Shown here: in pieces, positions 23,344 to 33,484 of the stretch | Layout: each line of letters opens with the position of its first letter | Position numbering within the stretch: the first letter of the stretch is position 1 | Translations under genes and position numbers: made by a program | Assembly (NCBI GenBank): GCA_032622095.1 | Contig: CP136067.1 | Location: 56,771,899-56,835,898 of the forward strand | Reading direction: 5' to 3' | DNA from: Siphonodentalium dalli | Lineage: Eukaryota; Mollusca; Scaphopoda; Gadilida; Siphonodentaliidae | Length of the DNA stretch: 64,000 nt | Notes under the pieces: model-generated | Databases searched by the model: none | The model's input: only the letters and a program-made list of their open reading frames with translations | Told to the model about the DNA's origin: nothing

Positions 23344-23432
23344 GAGATTTGTCACCCGCTCGAGAACGGAATGTCTCCCGAGGAGCACAGCTCCGATGGA
23401 GACATTCCGTTCTCGAGCGGGTGACAAATCTC
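23344..23432. repeat. 89-bp palindrome with perfect 35-bp arms, present in one tandem copy only
   Basis: GAGATTTGTCACCCGCTCGA and the rest of the left arm up to ATGTCTCC pair exactly with the right arm ending GGGTGACAAATCTC. The loop contains a smaller dyad, GGAGC-ACA-GCTCC. The second tandem copy goes directly from GACATTGAGATT to GTCTCCCGAGAAGAAGG, so the palindrome is an addition to copy 1 or a loss from copy 2. Confidence 0.9.
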
Positions 23433-23859
23433 GATGTCTCCCGAGAAGAAGGACAACAACTGTTTTGTTATCCGATTATACCACAGAAAAAAATCCTTGC
23501 CATCCACACACACGATGTTGCACTGAGTCACGAGTTCTTTCTTTCCCGATTATGTATATTTTCAGTAACAACTTATCGTTCTGTTCCATAAACGATAGTC
23601 AAGCCGTTAATCGTTTGATAATCAGCGTTTATTTACGATCATTTTGGTGGTTAAATCGTCAATATCGGTCCATGCAATGTAAACCAATAAGCCATATAGG
23701 TATGTTATCACCTTCTGCAATGTGGAATATTCAATGTCGCCTTGCGCGCGGAATTTACTCGCGATGTTCATTTCATAACGGTCTTCCCCGAAAGCTATTG
23801 CATGGGAGTTGTCGATTTCATTAATGTAAATGTGTATGTGTCAGTGCCCCCAAGTATAT

Positions 23860-24039
23860 GGCGATCCTCATACAAAATACTTCTATGATCACATTGCAGA
23901 CATCGCGGAGAGGTCTGATATCATGGATAAGTGTACTGTACCATTCATTCGCGACAAACGTATGCATTACGTTGTCTACCAGCAAACATTTATAACCAAC
24001 CAACCTGAAGGGATCCACTCTTTCAATCTTGCACCATAA
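23860..24039 (+). other. Short open frame shared by both tandem copies; unidentified
   Basis: Copy 1 reads GDPHTKYFYDHIADIAE, an interrupted stretch, then DKCTVPFIRDKRMHYVVY up to a stop. Copy 2 (about 24843-25008) keeps the frame and the stop position. Its one large difference inside the frame is a 15-nt deletion, exactly five codons. Upstream of GDPH the copies differ by an 8-nt indel, so no common start codon exists. GDPH followed by an aromatic-rich stretch faintly recalls the start of von Willebrand D domains, but the cysteine pattern is absent. It could be an exon fragment or coincidence. Confidence 0.3.
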
Positions 24040-25378
24040 TGTCGACATGAACATATTGAATCACCGATATGTTTCGATGTAAAACGTACATAATAACGCT
24101 TGTCCGATAAAAGTATCAACTTAAAAGTTCGAATATTAGTGTTCACCAAATATATGCAAATTAGCAAACACCACAACTGGTGTGTTTTGCGAATCCGTGG
24201 GGTATATAACATATATGATTTTTAGTACATTATAGTGATGTGAAATAGATGAGTTACTGCAGTGTGTGTTTGGAGATATTCTCGCATTATAACATCAGGC
24301 GGGCGGCAGTGTGATTTGTCGCCCGGCACGTGACAGGACATGGGCCAATCAGAAGGGTGGAAAGGTGGAAAATAGGGAGGAGGGTAACAATATACAGTTG
24401 TCGCCCGTTGTCGATGGAGACATTGAGATTGTCTCCCGAGAAGAAGGGCAACAACTGTTTTGTTATCCGATTTTACCACAGAAAATAGACTTGCCGTCCA
24501 CACGCACGATGTTGCACTGAGTTTTGAGTGCTTTCTTTCCCGATTATGTATATTTTCAGTAACTACTTATCGTCCCATAGGATTTCTGTTCCATAAACGA
24601 TAGTCAAGCTGTTACGCGTTTGATAATCCGCGTTTATTTACGATCATTTTGGTGGTCAATATCGGTCCATGCAATGTAAACCTATAAGCCATATAGGTAT
24701 GTTCTCGTCTTCTGCGAGGCATATTCAATGTCGTCTTGTGCGCGCAATTTACTCGCGATGTTCATTTCATAACGGTCTTCCCCGAAAGCTATTGGGAAGT
24801 TGCCAATTTCATTAATGTACATTCATATGTGTCAGTGCTCATGGCGATCCTCACATAAAATACTTCTATGATCACATTGCAGACATCGCGGAGGATAAGT
24901 GTACAGTACCATTCATTCGCGACAAACGTATGCATTACGTTGTCTACCAGCGAACATTTATAACCAACCAACCTAAAGGGATCCTCTATTTCAATCTTGC
25001 ATCATAATGTCGACATGAACAAATTGAATCACCGAGATGTTTCGATGTAAAAAGTAAATAATAACGCTTGTCCGATAAAAGTATCAACTTAAAACTTAAG
25101 AATATTAGTGTTCACTAAATATATGCAAATTAGCAAACACCACAACTGGTGTGTTTTGCGAATCCGTGGGGTACATAAGATCTATGATTTTATAGTACGT
25201 TATAGTGATTCGAAGTAGATGAGTTACTGCAGTGTGTGTTTGGAGTTATTCTTGCAATATAACATCAGGCGGGCGACAAAAACAATGTCTCCCGGGTCAG
25301 CGGGCGACAGTGTGATTTGTCGCCCGGCACGAGACAGCACATGGGCCAATCAGAAGGGTGGAAAATAGGGAGGAGGAT

Positions 25379-27744
25379 AAGAATTGTTTATAATTATCTT
25401 CATTTAGAAAGACAGCCTGCCATCAATAATGTTCAGTATTTGAAAACTGTCATATCATGCCTGCTGATCAATGAAACATTGGGTTGAAATGAGTATTATG
25501 TCACATGTCCATAGGCAAATCCCCAGTTGACCAAGTATCTCTAATATTGTATTTCCAGTTTATTGGTCCTTGTTTGAGTGGACCAGCTATACACACCAAC
25601 ATTTGGCTGAGATATTTGTGGCTGCTTTATTATGCTTTGTATATACGGGCGTATGATGTTATATCATGCAATTACAAATTTAACTCAACTTTATGACACA
25701 CATGAATCTACTAAAATGGCAAGTTATTTGTTGATTGGATTGGTGTGTGAAATTAGTAATTATTCTAGCAGTTCTTGGTACCTAACGGGACAAAATATTG
25801 ACAGAATATTTTCAACCTCTTAAATGTATTAAAAGATGAGGATGTGTGAAATCAAGATTTGCCTGGATTTATGCAAAAACAAGTGTCTGGTCCTTAAAGA
25901 CAGATTTGGTACTTATTTCGTCACTTCACACTGACAGTATATTAGTTGGCAACTACGCATGTTGAAGAACGTAAGTTATGTAACATTCAAATAGCATTGT
26001 CGACATCTTCACCAACATCGGTTGTATATATCCTATTGTAACAAGCGACATCTGAACTACGCAAAAACAGTTAACAGTTAGTCCTTAATTCCTTCAACGA
26101 GAGATACGTCATAATGTATAAGTAAAAGAATTACGTTGTTTGCTGACAATTATGATGCAACAGTTATGCAAATACATGCTCTCCGCAATCTTATTCGGCA
26201 TGCATGTTTGAATCCCCAACCGAATGCTTCACTTCAATTTAAATTTGAGTAGTATAAGCAAGTTGCAAAATGCAAGATGTGTGCACTCAGGTGCAATTAA
26301 TTGTCATTGGGATATATACGTTGACCTACACTGTATACACGTCGACTCGGTGACAATAATATAAATGTATACCATTCTCTCGTCGAGAGTCGAACATTGT
26401 CCCGTGGTTATTAAATTGGTATGACATTGGAGATAGAAGGCTGGTCGACAAAAGTAAACTACAGTCAAATCTATCAAAGTAATAAAAGTTAGAGTTAAAT
26501 ATATTTTTAGTTAGAAATTATAAAAAGGAACATGTTATTTACAACTTCCGGCGAAGAATTTATATAGCCTTGTGAACCAATAAGTATGCTTTTTAAACTC
26601 TGGACATTTTGCCACACTCTATATGGTTCTTAATATGTGGTTCCATATGGCTAACTGATATCGGGGTCGCCTATGGCTATACTGCGGGCATATCAGAATT
26701 GCTGGAGCCATCACTCGGACCACCCAGACAGCTGACATGGTGATCACTCTAAAATGTTCAAAATTTTCGATGAGTATGTCCTGTAGATATTTTTCAAGTT
26801 GAGGTCATATAACTTTTTGAAACGGTCGAGCATTTGTAATCTTATTTTGGAGAACTATAGATGATTGATGGTATATAGTATGTCACAGAGGACTCACTTA
26901 ATTCCATGAATGCTGTACGTTGCCACCCTGCATTGGTTACTCCTCATGGTATTCGTATTGGCTTCATCAGAGTTGTCCACCATGAACTTTCCGCACGTTA
27001 CGCTTATGTTTTATCATGAGCTTGGGTTGGTATATCAACATAATGATTGTAGACTATCCCAAATTGGTAAGCTTTTTTTTTTTTAAAGAGATCGACAAAT
27101 GGGTCATCGGCTCCAATGTATAATATTGCGTCTGTTCTTTTTCACTTTAACCTCACAAAGATGATCAAACATAGCGGGGCAAATTGCAACGATATGTAGC
27201 AAATCGATAGCCAAGTACACACGAATGTATGGGCACTCGATTTAGTATGCCTTGTTCTTAGCTTTCTGTGTTTCGCTGTGTAAACTATTCTCAGGAACGA
27301 CATATATTGTCGACTATTTGAGATATTGACTCTGAAGATGAAACCACATTGGAAGACAAAGTAAATGGAACAAATCTGAGATATTGTCGAGTGCTCATTA
27401 TGCATCTACTTGTAGGTCGAAGCAAATCAGAGGGAGAAATGTACAGACAAAACCAAGAAGACACAAATCACAAAAACTATCGCCACAATGATAGAATGTT
27501 TCACACTGTAAAGATAGATCCATCTATATAGCGCATTATACCGTGAATTAGTTCCAATGCTCTTTGCATCAATTATTACGGTCATATGGTACGTGACATC
27601 ATTTACACAATTGCCACTCACATCCGCAACGAGGAGGCAACCCCAAACAAATTCGTGCGCATGTCCAGGTTAACCTACTTGCAAGATCTACCGATACCCA
27701 AACAGAGTAATCTTTTAACACATGAGTGGTGCGAAGCAGTCACT
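25379..27744. other. Unassigned stretch
   Basis: No gene recognised. GAGGATGTGTGAAAT and TTTGCCTGGATTTATGC near 25.84-25.88 kb match the 5.62-5.70 kb repeat. A T-run lies near 27.07 kb. Small frames have no recognisable features. Confidence 0.45.
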
Positions 27745-27865
27745 GTACGAGCGACATAGCTCAATGTTCACACACTTATGTCACAGCACGAGCGACATCG
27801 CTCACTGTTCACACACTTACGTCACAGCACGAGCGACATCGCTCAGTGTTCACACACTTACGTGA
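27745..27865 (+). repeat. Three tandem 41-bp units, each with a GAGCGA/TCGCTC dyad
   Basis: CGAGC recurs at 27748, 27789 and 27830, an exact 41-bp period. Each unit contains CGAGCGACATCGCTCA (the first unit reads ATAGCTC) followed by TGTTCACACACTTACGT. The 14-base GAGCGA-CA-TCGCTC is a near-perfect dyad, so the array presents three evenly spaced inverted-repeat sites. It could be a short minisatellite or a cluster of protein-binding sites. No gene is evident next to it. Confidence 0.85.
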
Positions 27866-29991
27866 TAGTTGAACAGAATACAATCGGAGAATCGCGTGTC
27901 GCTTAATTCGACAATCCACTGTTGTGTGAAACTTACAGTTATCCACTGTCTGGATGCGTGCGAATTCATCTCGATGTTTTGACAGCGGAGACGCTAACCA
28001 AACCACTCGACCACGGAGCTCCACATATAAAATCCTTACAAGTCATTACAAGTAAACGAGCCATCTATGCATATACAAGCGAAATCGGTTCGGTGGTGTA
28101 AACTATACTAATTACTCGTTTTTTTGCGTTCCAGACAGGACGACGAATACACGGAATACTTCGGACTCAATATGTTCTGACAATGTTTATACAGAGGTTA
28201 TACAAATGATTACTGTTATCATATTTCCACACAAACACTGTTCGGTTTATCATATCAGAAAAACAACGAGCCAGTGGTACCGGAATCAATAAAAAAGATC
28301 TTCGCATGACTACAAAACAGGGCATGATTGTTAGTCAGACGCAGCCTATAAGCGCCAAACAATTTCACCTAAGCATCATGCATTTGGGAGCAATAATTGA
28401 GATAACATTGATACATCCGAGCAAATACACTGCCATGTGAAGCTATGCCATGTTACTAAACCTGAATTTTGACCACCATCTTGAAAACGCTGTATTCTGT
28501 TCAGATTCGAGTTTTAAAATGTCTATGTTTTGTAAATAATTATGTCAGAATGCCCAACTATATATCTATAGATATCACGCTCTCCTTACTGCAACACTGT
28601 TTCCGATGTTAGTTGCGATCATTCCCAGTTCAACAATGGAATGTTTACGTCATGGTATTTTAGCTGCAATTTGGAGAAACATATAAATGTAAGGATTAAA
28701 TTAACAAGCTCACACGTGTGTCCTATATAAAATGATAATGTAACTATTTGCACTTTAATTTTATCAGATTACAAACAGATTTGGCGGTGAATGTCATTGT
28801 ATGAGTTTAAATTACACTGTTGAACGCAAGTAATTATCTTGATACAATAAGTCTGAACGGTGAGTATAATTATTTTATTTTCTCGCAACCTCTGAAAGTT
28901 GCTTTTCTCGTATCGATGATACGATAAGATCTATAATAGACTCAGTTATCACCCGCGAAGTATAGACGTTGAAATCGGCACAGATTTGTTGTTAACACTT
29001 CATAAAATAGTTTTTGTGTGTGTGACCGTGTGTTGTCGGCCACTGTACCGACAGTATAATAACACTCCGCATCAAATTGCATTACTAAGAAAACGCGTAC
29101 ATTATTACTTCAGAATATTTTATCATATTTCAAGCCAAACAATTCGTTGGAATTCAAACTCGCAATCAGAACATTGTGTCCAATCGGTTAGAGAACATTA
29201 TAGTCGACATGTTATCCTTCGCGTCCGGTGGTATGGTTCCACCTCGACTGGTTGTAAGCTGTAAAATTTAACTGGATACACCGTACGTAACTTATAACAC
29301 TGTTGCTGCATGTTGATATGTTAAGGTGTTATGTTCTTGTCTTTCATCGCACGAATTTCGGTGGAGGTAATCGACTACCGATATGAAAATCTCATCAGTA
29401 TTTCAAAACTGAAAATCACTTCATAACAGCAACATTCCAGCAGGTTCATATTCGTCCCGTCCCAATTATTCATTTTGTAAATACTATACGCCCAACTCTA
29501 TCGCCAGATACCCTCCTGTATTGATATTAGCCAAGTTTAGCAATATGTACGTATAATTACACCCACTTCATTTTCTATAGTAAATTGCCGTTGAGTTTAT
29601 CAAAGCTAATGTAATTATATCGGATAATTACATTAGGTCGAGATTTTATCAGTGCAACAAAAACGACCCAAAAGAACTTGCGCGCAATGATATTTGTAGT
29701 CCGTTGCATAGTAACTAAGGACGCTATTTTATTCGCACTCGCTTCGCAGTACACATTTTTTTTCACGAACGCTATGAAAGCTAATAAAAGAATAATAAAT
29801 AACTATCCAAATAAAGACAATGCCCCAATATAATAAACATTCCCAAGCTGTTTACAGAGTGTAAATTTGGTCGTAAATTTGCGACGTTTCGTTACGAAAT
29901 GCATGACTAAACATACACAACTTTTTAGTTTTCGTTTCATTTATAATTTTATTTACATTTTCCCAGCAGGCACCACTTGTCATTTTGTAAG
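27866..29991. other. Unassigned stretch
   Basis: No gene recognised. CGTATCGATGATACG at 28.91 kb is a small palindrome, and a longer one is listed at 29606-29636. The 92-codon frame at 28986-29264 has no domain signature. Confidence 0.45.
29606..29636. repeat. Perfect palindrome CTAATGTAATTAT...ATAATTACATTAG
   Basis: Thirteen-base arms are separated by ATCGG. The TAATGTAATTA word also forms part of the arm of the larger hairpin at 31.6-31.8 kb, so it may be a remnant or relative of that element. Confidence 0.75.
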
Positions 29992-30129
29992 ACCACAGGA
30001 GTGTGGAACTTGATTAATAATTGCATTAATTAGCCTAATTACCATTTTTTCGGCCATAATGCTGGGCCAAAAAAAATGCTAATTAGCATAATTAAGGCAG
30101 TTAGTGATAAAGTTCCAAGCTCCTGTGGT
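29992..30129. mobile_element. Hairpin MITE with about 58-bp arms
   Basis: ACCACAGGAGTGTGGAACTT begins the left arm; CTCCTGTGGT closes the right arm. Arms pair along nearly the whole element (AATTAGCCTAATTACCATTT against AAATGCTAATTAGCATAATT) with scattered mismatches, leaving only a short central loop. Such fully foldable elements of 100-200 bp are typical of MITEs. A duplication could not be fixed with certainty. Confidence 0.75.
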
Positions 30130-30230
30130 AACTTAGGTAAGAGTATTAAATTTAGTGGTTATATTCTGGGCACTACAATTTATATTATAGGATGAAATTT
30201 TTAATTACTGTTTACAGATGTCCCCAAACA

Positions 30231-31050
30231 TTGTACCAGTCCCGTGAGAAAACTGCAACATATTTTTTCCCTTCGTCTCAGTGTAACGATATGTTACAAA
30301 GCGTTTCATGATTTCTGAGATTCCACAGAGACTGGACCTACAAACTGAAACTTACAAAGTCCCCGTAAAAAAAAAAATGCAGCATTCAATGTTTCTTCAC
30401 CTCCTTTTATTGTAGCGATATGTTGCAAAGTGTTATGAGGCGTTACCGGTACATTTTACAAATGATATTAAGTCACCCCCCCCCCCCCCCCCAAAACAAA
30501 CGCAGCATATTATTAAAACTCATCTCAATGCAGCGATATGTTACAAAGTGTTACGAATCGTTATATGATTTCAGAGATCCACAGTGACCGCTCGTAGGCA
30601 GGACTGTGTTACAAATTATATAAAGTGATTAAAGTCCCTGTGAGAAAACTGCAGTATATTTTTTCAACTCGTCTCAGTGTAGCGATAAATTGTTACGAAG
30701 CATTATGTTACATGTACAACAGAACGAGAGAGAGAGAGTGAGAGAGAAGTCTGGGAGTCGCACCGAAAGTTGGTAGCACCCGGAATCCCAAGCCGGTCAC
30801 ACATCAATGGAATAACCGCGCCCGATGTTGCTTAACTTTGGTTATCACACAAAGCGTGTAACGACCGTGTCCTATCGATCAGAGAAGTCATCGGCCTTCT
30901 ATATTTACAACGCGACCGCTATACACATGATTCCTGAGATCCACAGAGACCACTCGTTGATTGGTGTTACAAATAATGTAACGTCCCTGTGCGGGATATT
31001 TCTTCTACTCGTCTCAGTGTACCGATATGTTAAAAAGTGTTACAAAGGTT
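30231..31050 (+). repeat. Degenerate tandem repeat, five units of about 120-150 bp
   Basis: The landmark CAGTGTARCGATATGTTACA with AAGTGTTAC recurs near 30280, 30408, 30528, 30677 and 31014. Other shared words are AGTCCCYGTGAGAAAACTGC, CTCGTCTCAGTGTA and GAGATCCACAGAGACC. The gap between units four and five is enlarged by the 5S-derived insertion. A 17-C homopolymer (30476-30492) and an A11 run sit inside individual units. Confidence 0.8.
30765..30885 (-). pseudogene. 5S rRNA-derived sequence (pseudogene or 5S-type SINE head)
   Basis: Read on the minus strand, AAGTTAAGCAACATCGGGC and the sequence after it, through ACCGGCTTGGGATTCCGGGT and GCTACCAACTTT, follow the 3' two thirds of animal 5S rRNA, including the internal control region (known form AAGCTAAGCAGGGTCGGGC) and the GGGAATACCGGGTGCTGTAGG end. 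Roughly three quarters of bases agree over about 73 nt; the 5' third (from about 30885) is much more diverged. Past the 3' end the minus strand runs into a CT-rich tail, unlike a T-run terminator. It is therefore a retroposed pseudogene or SINE3-type element, not a working 5S gene. Confidence 0.7.
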
Positions 31051-31617
31051 TACGTGTCTGCATTATCTGGACACAAGCTATTTATAAATAATCACTTTAA
31101 ATTTTACCAAATATATTAGTTTTTGAAAAATAAATCATCTTAAAATTCCTTAAATGCCATGATGATTTAATTCTTCTGAAAACTTGTTTCTCGGTAAAAT
31201 CACAATGACACAAAATGACTGTGAAAAATCGAAAATTGAAAAGTATTTGGCTCACTGCCGATAGATAGGAGGATTCCTGTAAGAAAATTCTCACTAAACT
31301 TTTTGATCGCATGTTCATGATTCCCAGTTGACATGGAGACTAACTGTATATTTTCCTCTTCCAAAATTCTGCTAATAATGTTTAATTTTGATCAAAAGTT
31401 TATTAATGTTTTGTTTCGTCCTTGACATACGTTCGAGAAAAACCCACTCGATCTACAGATCTGCAGATCGATCGATATTATTCGGACGGGAATGCAGCGA
31501 GTTGTTTTCGGCTCAAGTCTTGTCTGTTATTTGAGAACATATAGTTCCTTGTTTCAATCGTATTTTAAGGGCGAATATGTCTTTAAAATCAATATTTAAC
31601 AATCGATGGCATAATTA
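31051..31617. other. Unassigned stretch
   Basis: AT-rich sequence with no recognised gene. GATCTACAGATCTGCAGATC near 31.45 kb is a short palindromic cluster. Confidence 0.5.
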
Positions 31618-31772
31618 TAAGGAATAATCTCGGTTTCCTAATGTAATTACACAGTCTAAAGGCATATGCCGAATCACAAACTCTTATAAATCGCTTCGCG
31701 ATTTATAGGTTTGTGATTCGGCATATGCCTTTAGACTGTGTAATTACATTAGGAAACCGAGATTATTCCTTA
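31618..31772. mobile_element. 155-bp near-perfect hairpin element
   Basis: Arms of about 72 bp (TAAGGAATAATCTCGGTTTC, TAATGTAATTACACAGTC and GGCATATGCCGAATCACAAA on the left) pair with the right half with only a two-base bulge near the loop TTCG. The element is wholly foldable and non-coding. Such near-identity of arms implies recent origin or ongoing gene conversion. Confidence 0.9.
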
Positions 31773-33164
31773 AGTAAGATGTAACGTGTGTTATATGGTA
31801 CGTGTATATCTATGGGTATGCATTTAGCGGTAAAAGTCGATGAAATGATTTTACGGCGGCGAACCCGCACGTTTATATATATCGGCCCAGCGTGTATATA
31901 GGGCAGAACTTGCATACAGTAGTGGAGTGGTGTGTACACACTGCACTGATACCACCGATACGCTTAATTGGCTTAAATTAAAATTAAAATCTTGAATTTG
32001 AATTTGTTTAATCTCAATAAAAACCGTACATATTATACAGTATTTGAGATAAAATAGTAAAACAAGCATACATGTGAAATTAATATTTACAAGTGATCAA
32101 GCAGATTACATATATACAAGAAACACAACCAATTCTCGCCATTGACATCGGCATTTATTATCATGTATTCGCCCTATACGATGCGACGGAGTCGGTTTAA
32201 TAGGCCCTTCTTAGAAAATGGCTAACACAGATAATCCCTAGAATATAGTCATGTACGTGGAACAAATATATAGCTTAACAGCTCTGTCTTCAATCAGTAT
32301 TTGTAGTGTTCTAAAATAGTAGAATTTCTGTCCCAGTTATTGGAAGCGAGAGCAATATATATATATTTCTTATAATGATATGCTATTAGAACTCTCTGGC
32401 TAAAAAATATTATTTTTTATATGTATATACTTATCGGTTAGTGTAGAGTGTTCATGTGCTATATGCAATCAGTAAGGGGTCGATAATAAAGAAATGTAAT
32501 TGATTCAATTAAATCCTGTTCGTATACATTTATAGGCCGACTGGTTCCGTCGCATCGTATGTTGGCGAAAAAAAATATCAAACAATGCCTGTATATCCTC
32601 AGAGAGGGATTTCTCGCATGCATTCTGTGATCACGTATGTGGTGTTCGTGCATACGCCAGGACGTCGTATAGGTTATAGCGATCCCGTTATGATTTGTCA
32701 CGTGATATTAAATTCACCCGTGCGCTAACAATGGGTCAATCGTTGATGCGAAATGGTTGAGTACGATGCAAGTTTGTTCTGTTGATTTCCGTTGATTGTC
32801 CATTCTGGATACATTACTCGGATTATTACATGTACATAGGTGAGCTTTATATGCGATTATTATATAATTGAGAATTAAGATATGCGTTTTACAACCATGC
32901 ATGATGTAGAAAGGAGAATGCTATGTGTACGTTTCTTTTCTTTAGCCATGTATGTGGCTTTGTATTTTGGTTAAAATAATGTATCGATATTCATCGAGAA
33001 TACTATACCATACATGTGCATGCGTGCATGTGAATGATTATATGTTTTGATTCATGCACTTTTCAGGGTTAATTTAAGTGTAAATTCTGAGTATATATAC
33101 GGACATGGCATATACACATATTATAAAGTTATTATACAATGTTGTGTATACATTATGGGTTTCT
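31773..33164. other. Unassigned stretch containing one inverted-repeat pair
   Basis: Apart from the 32168-32568 pair listed separately, I recognise no gene or repeat. Confidence 0.45.
32168..32572. mobile_element. Possible TIR element, about 400 bp
   Basis: TTCGCCCTATACGATGCGAC and GGA(...)GTCGG at 32168-32195 are inverted at 32531-32572 (GGCCGACTGG, TTCCGTCGCATCGTATGTTGG then CGAA). The matching ends are about 35 bp with small gaps. The interior is AT-rich and non-coding. No target duplication could be read. Confidence 0.5.
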
Positions 33165-33280
33165 TACGGTGGCTGATTTGCGACATGCACACAACATATA
33201 TTATCTCGAGATCTCGACATAATTATCTCGAGATCTCGAGATAATATATGTTGTGTGCATGTCGCAAATCAGCCACCGTA
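33165..33280. mobile_element. 116-bp near-perfect hairpin (MITE) bounded by TA
   Basis: TACGGTGGCTGATTTGCGAC starts the left arm and its complement closes the right arm at CCACCGTA. Arms of about 54 bp are identical except near the centre, where CTCGAGATCTCG is itself palindromic and present twice. The TA at each end fits a Tc1/mariner-like TA target site, which is inference because the ends could equally include the TA. Confidence 0.85.
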
Positions 33281-33298
33281 GTTTCTCTTGTATGAGTC

Positions 33299-33372
33299 CA
33301 GGTTGTGGTGAAAAGTCAGATTGGACGAGACAGGCAGTGTCGAGTCCAATATCACCTTTTCACCACAACCTG
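33299..33372. repeat. Second hairpin 19 bp downstream
   Basis: CAGGTTGTGGTGAAAAG and CTTTTCACCACAACCTG are exact inverted repeats about 40 bp apart, with an inner pair ATTGGAC/GTCCAAT. Together with the preceding element it forms two independent stem-loops in 208 bp. Confidence 0.85.
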
Positions 33373-33484
33373 CCCAATCAGTAATAGTGTTAGTTGACGG
33401 ATGGATAATAATATATGTTATATTTATGTATACATATAGTACACGCATCGACCCATATCAGGTATTTGTCACGGCGGGTTGGTG

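Larger units (their letters stand above)
23309..25378 (+). repeat. Tandem duplication of about 1.0-1.08 kb
   Basis: ATACAGTTGT with TCGATGG/AGGGAGACATTGAG starts a copy at about 23310 and another at about 24391. The copies run in parallel through AACAACTGTTTTGTTATCCG, TCGTTTATTTACGATCATTT-like sequence and GTATGCATTACGTTGTCTAC, and end with GGGCCAATCAGAAGGGTGG and GGAGGAGG. Divergence is a few percent plus indels. Copy 1 alone has the palindrome at 23344-23432. Words of the form GGGAGACA, TGTCTCCC, GGGCGACA and TGTCGCCC recur as dyads at the start and end of the unit. Confidence 0.9.

Noticed and set aside
23081-23824. 247-codon open frame as a gene
   Set aside because: It runs through the palindrome and the tandem-duplicated unit, has no domain, and the second copy does not keep the frame.
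23830-24039. von Willebrand D domain
   Set aside because: Only GDPH and a vague aromatic pattern agree. The cysteine framework is missing and the frame is very short.
30765-30885. Functional 5S rRNA gene
   Set aside because: About a quarter of positions differ in the better half, the 5' third is barely recognisable, and there is no T-run terminator.
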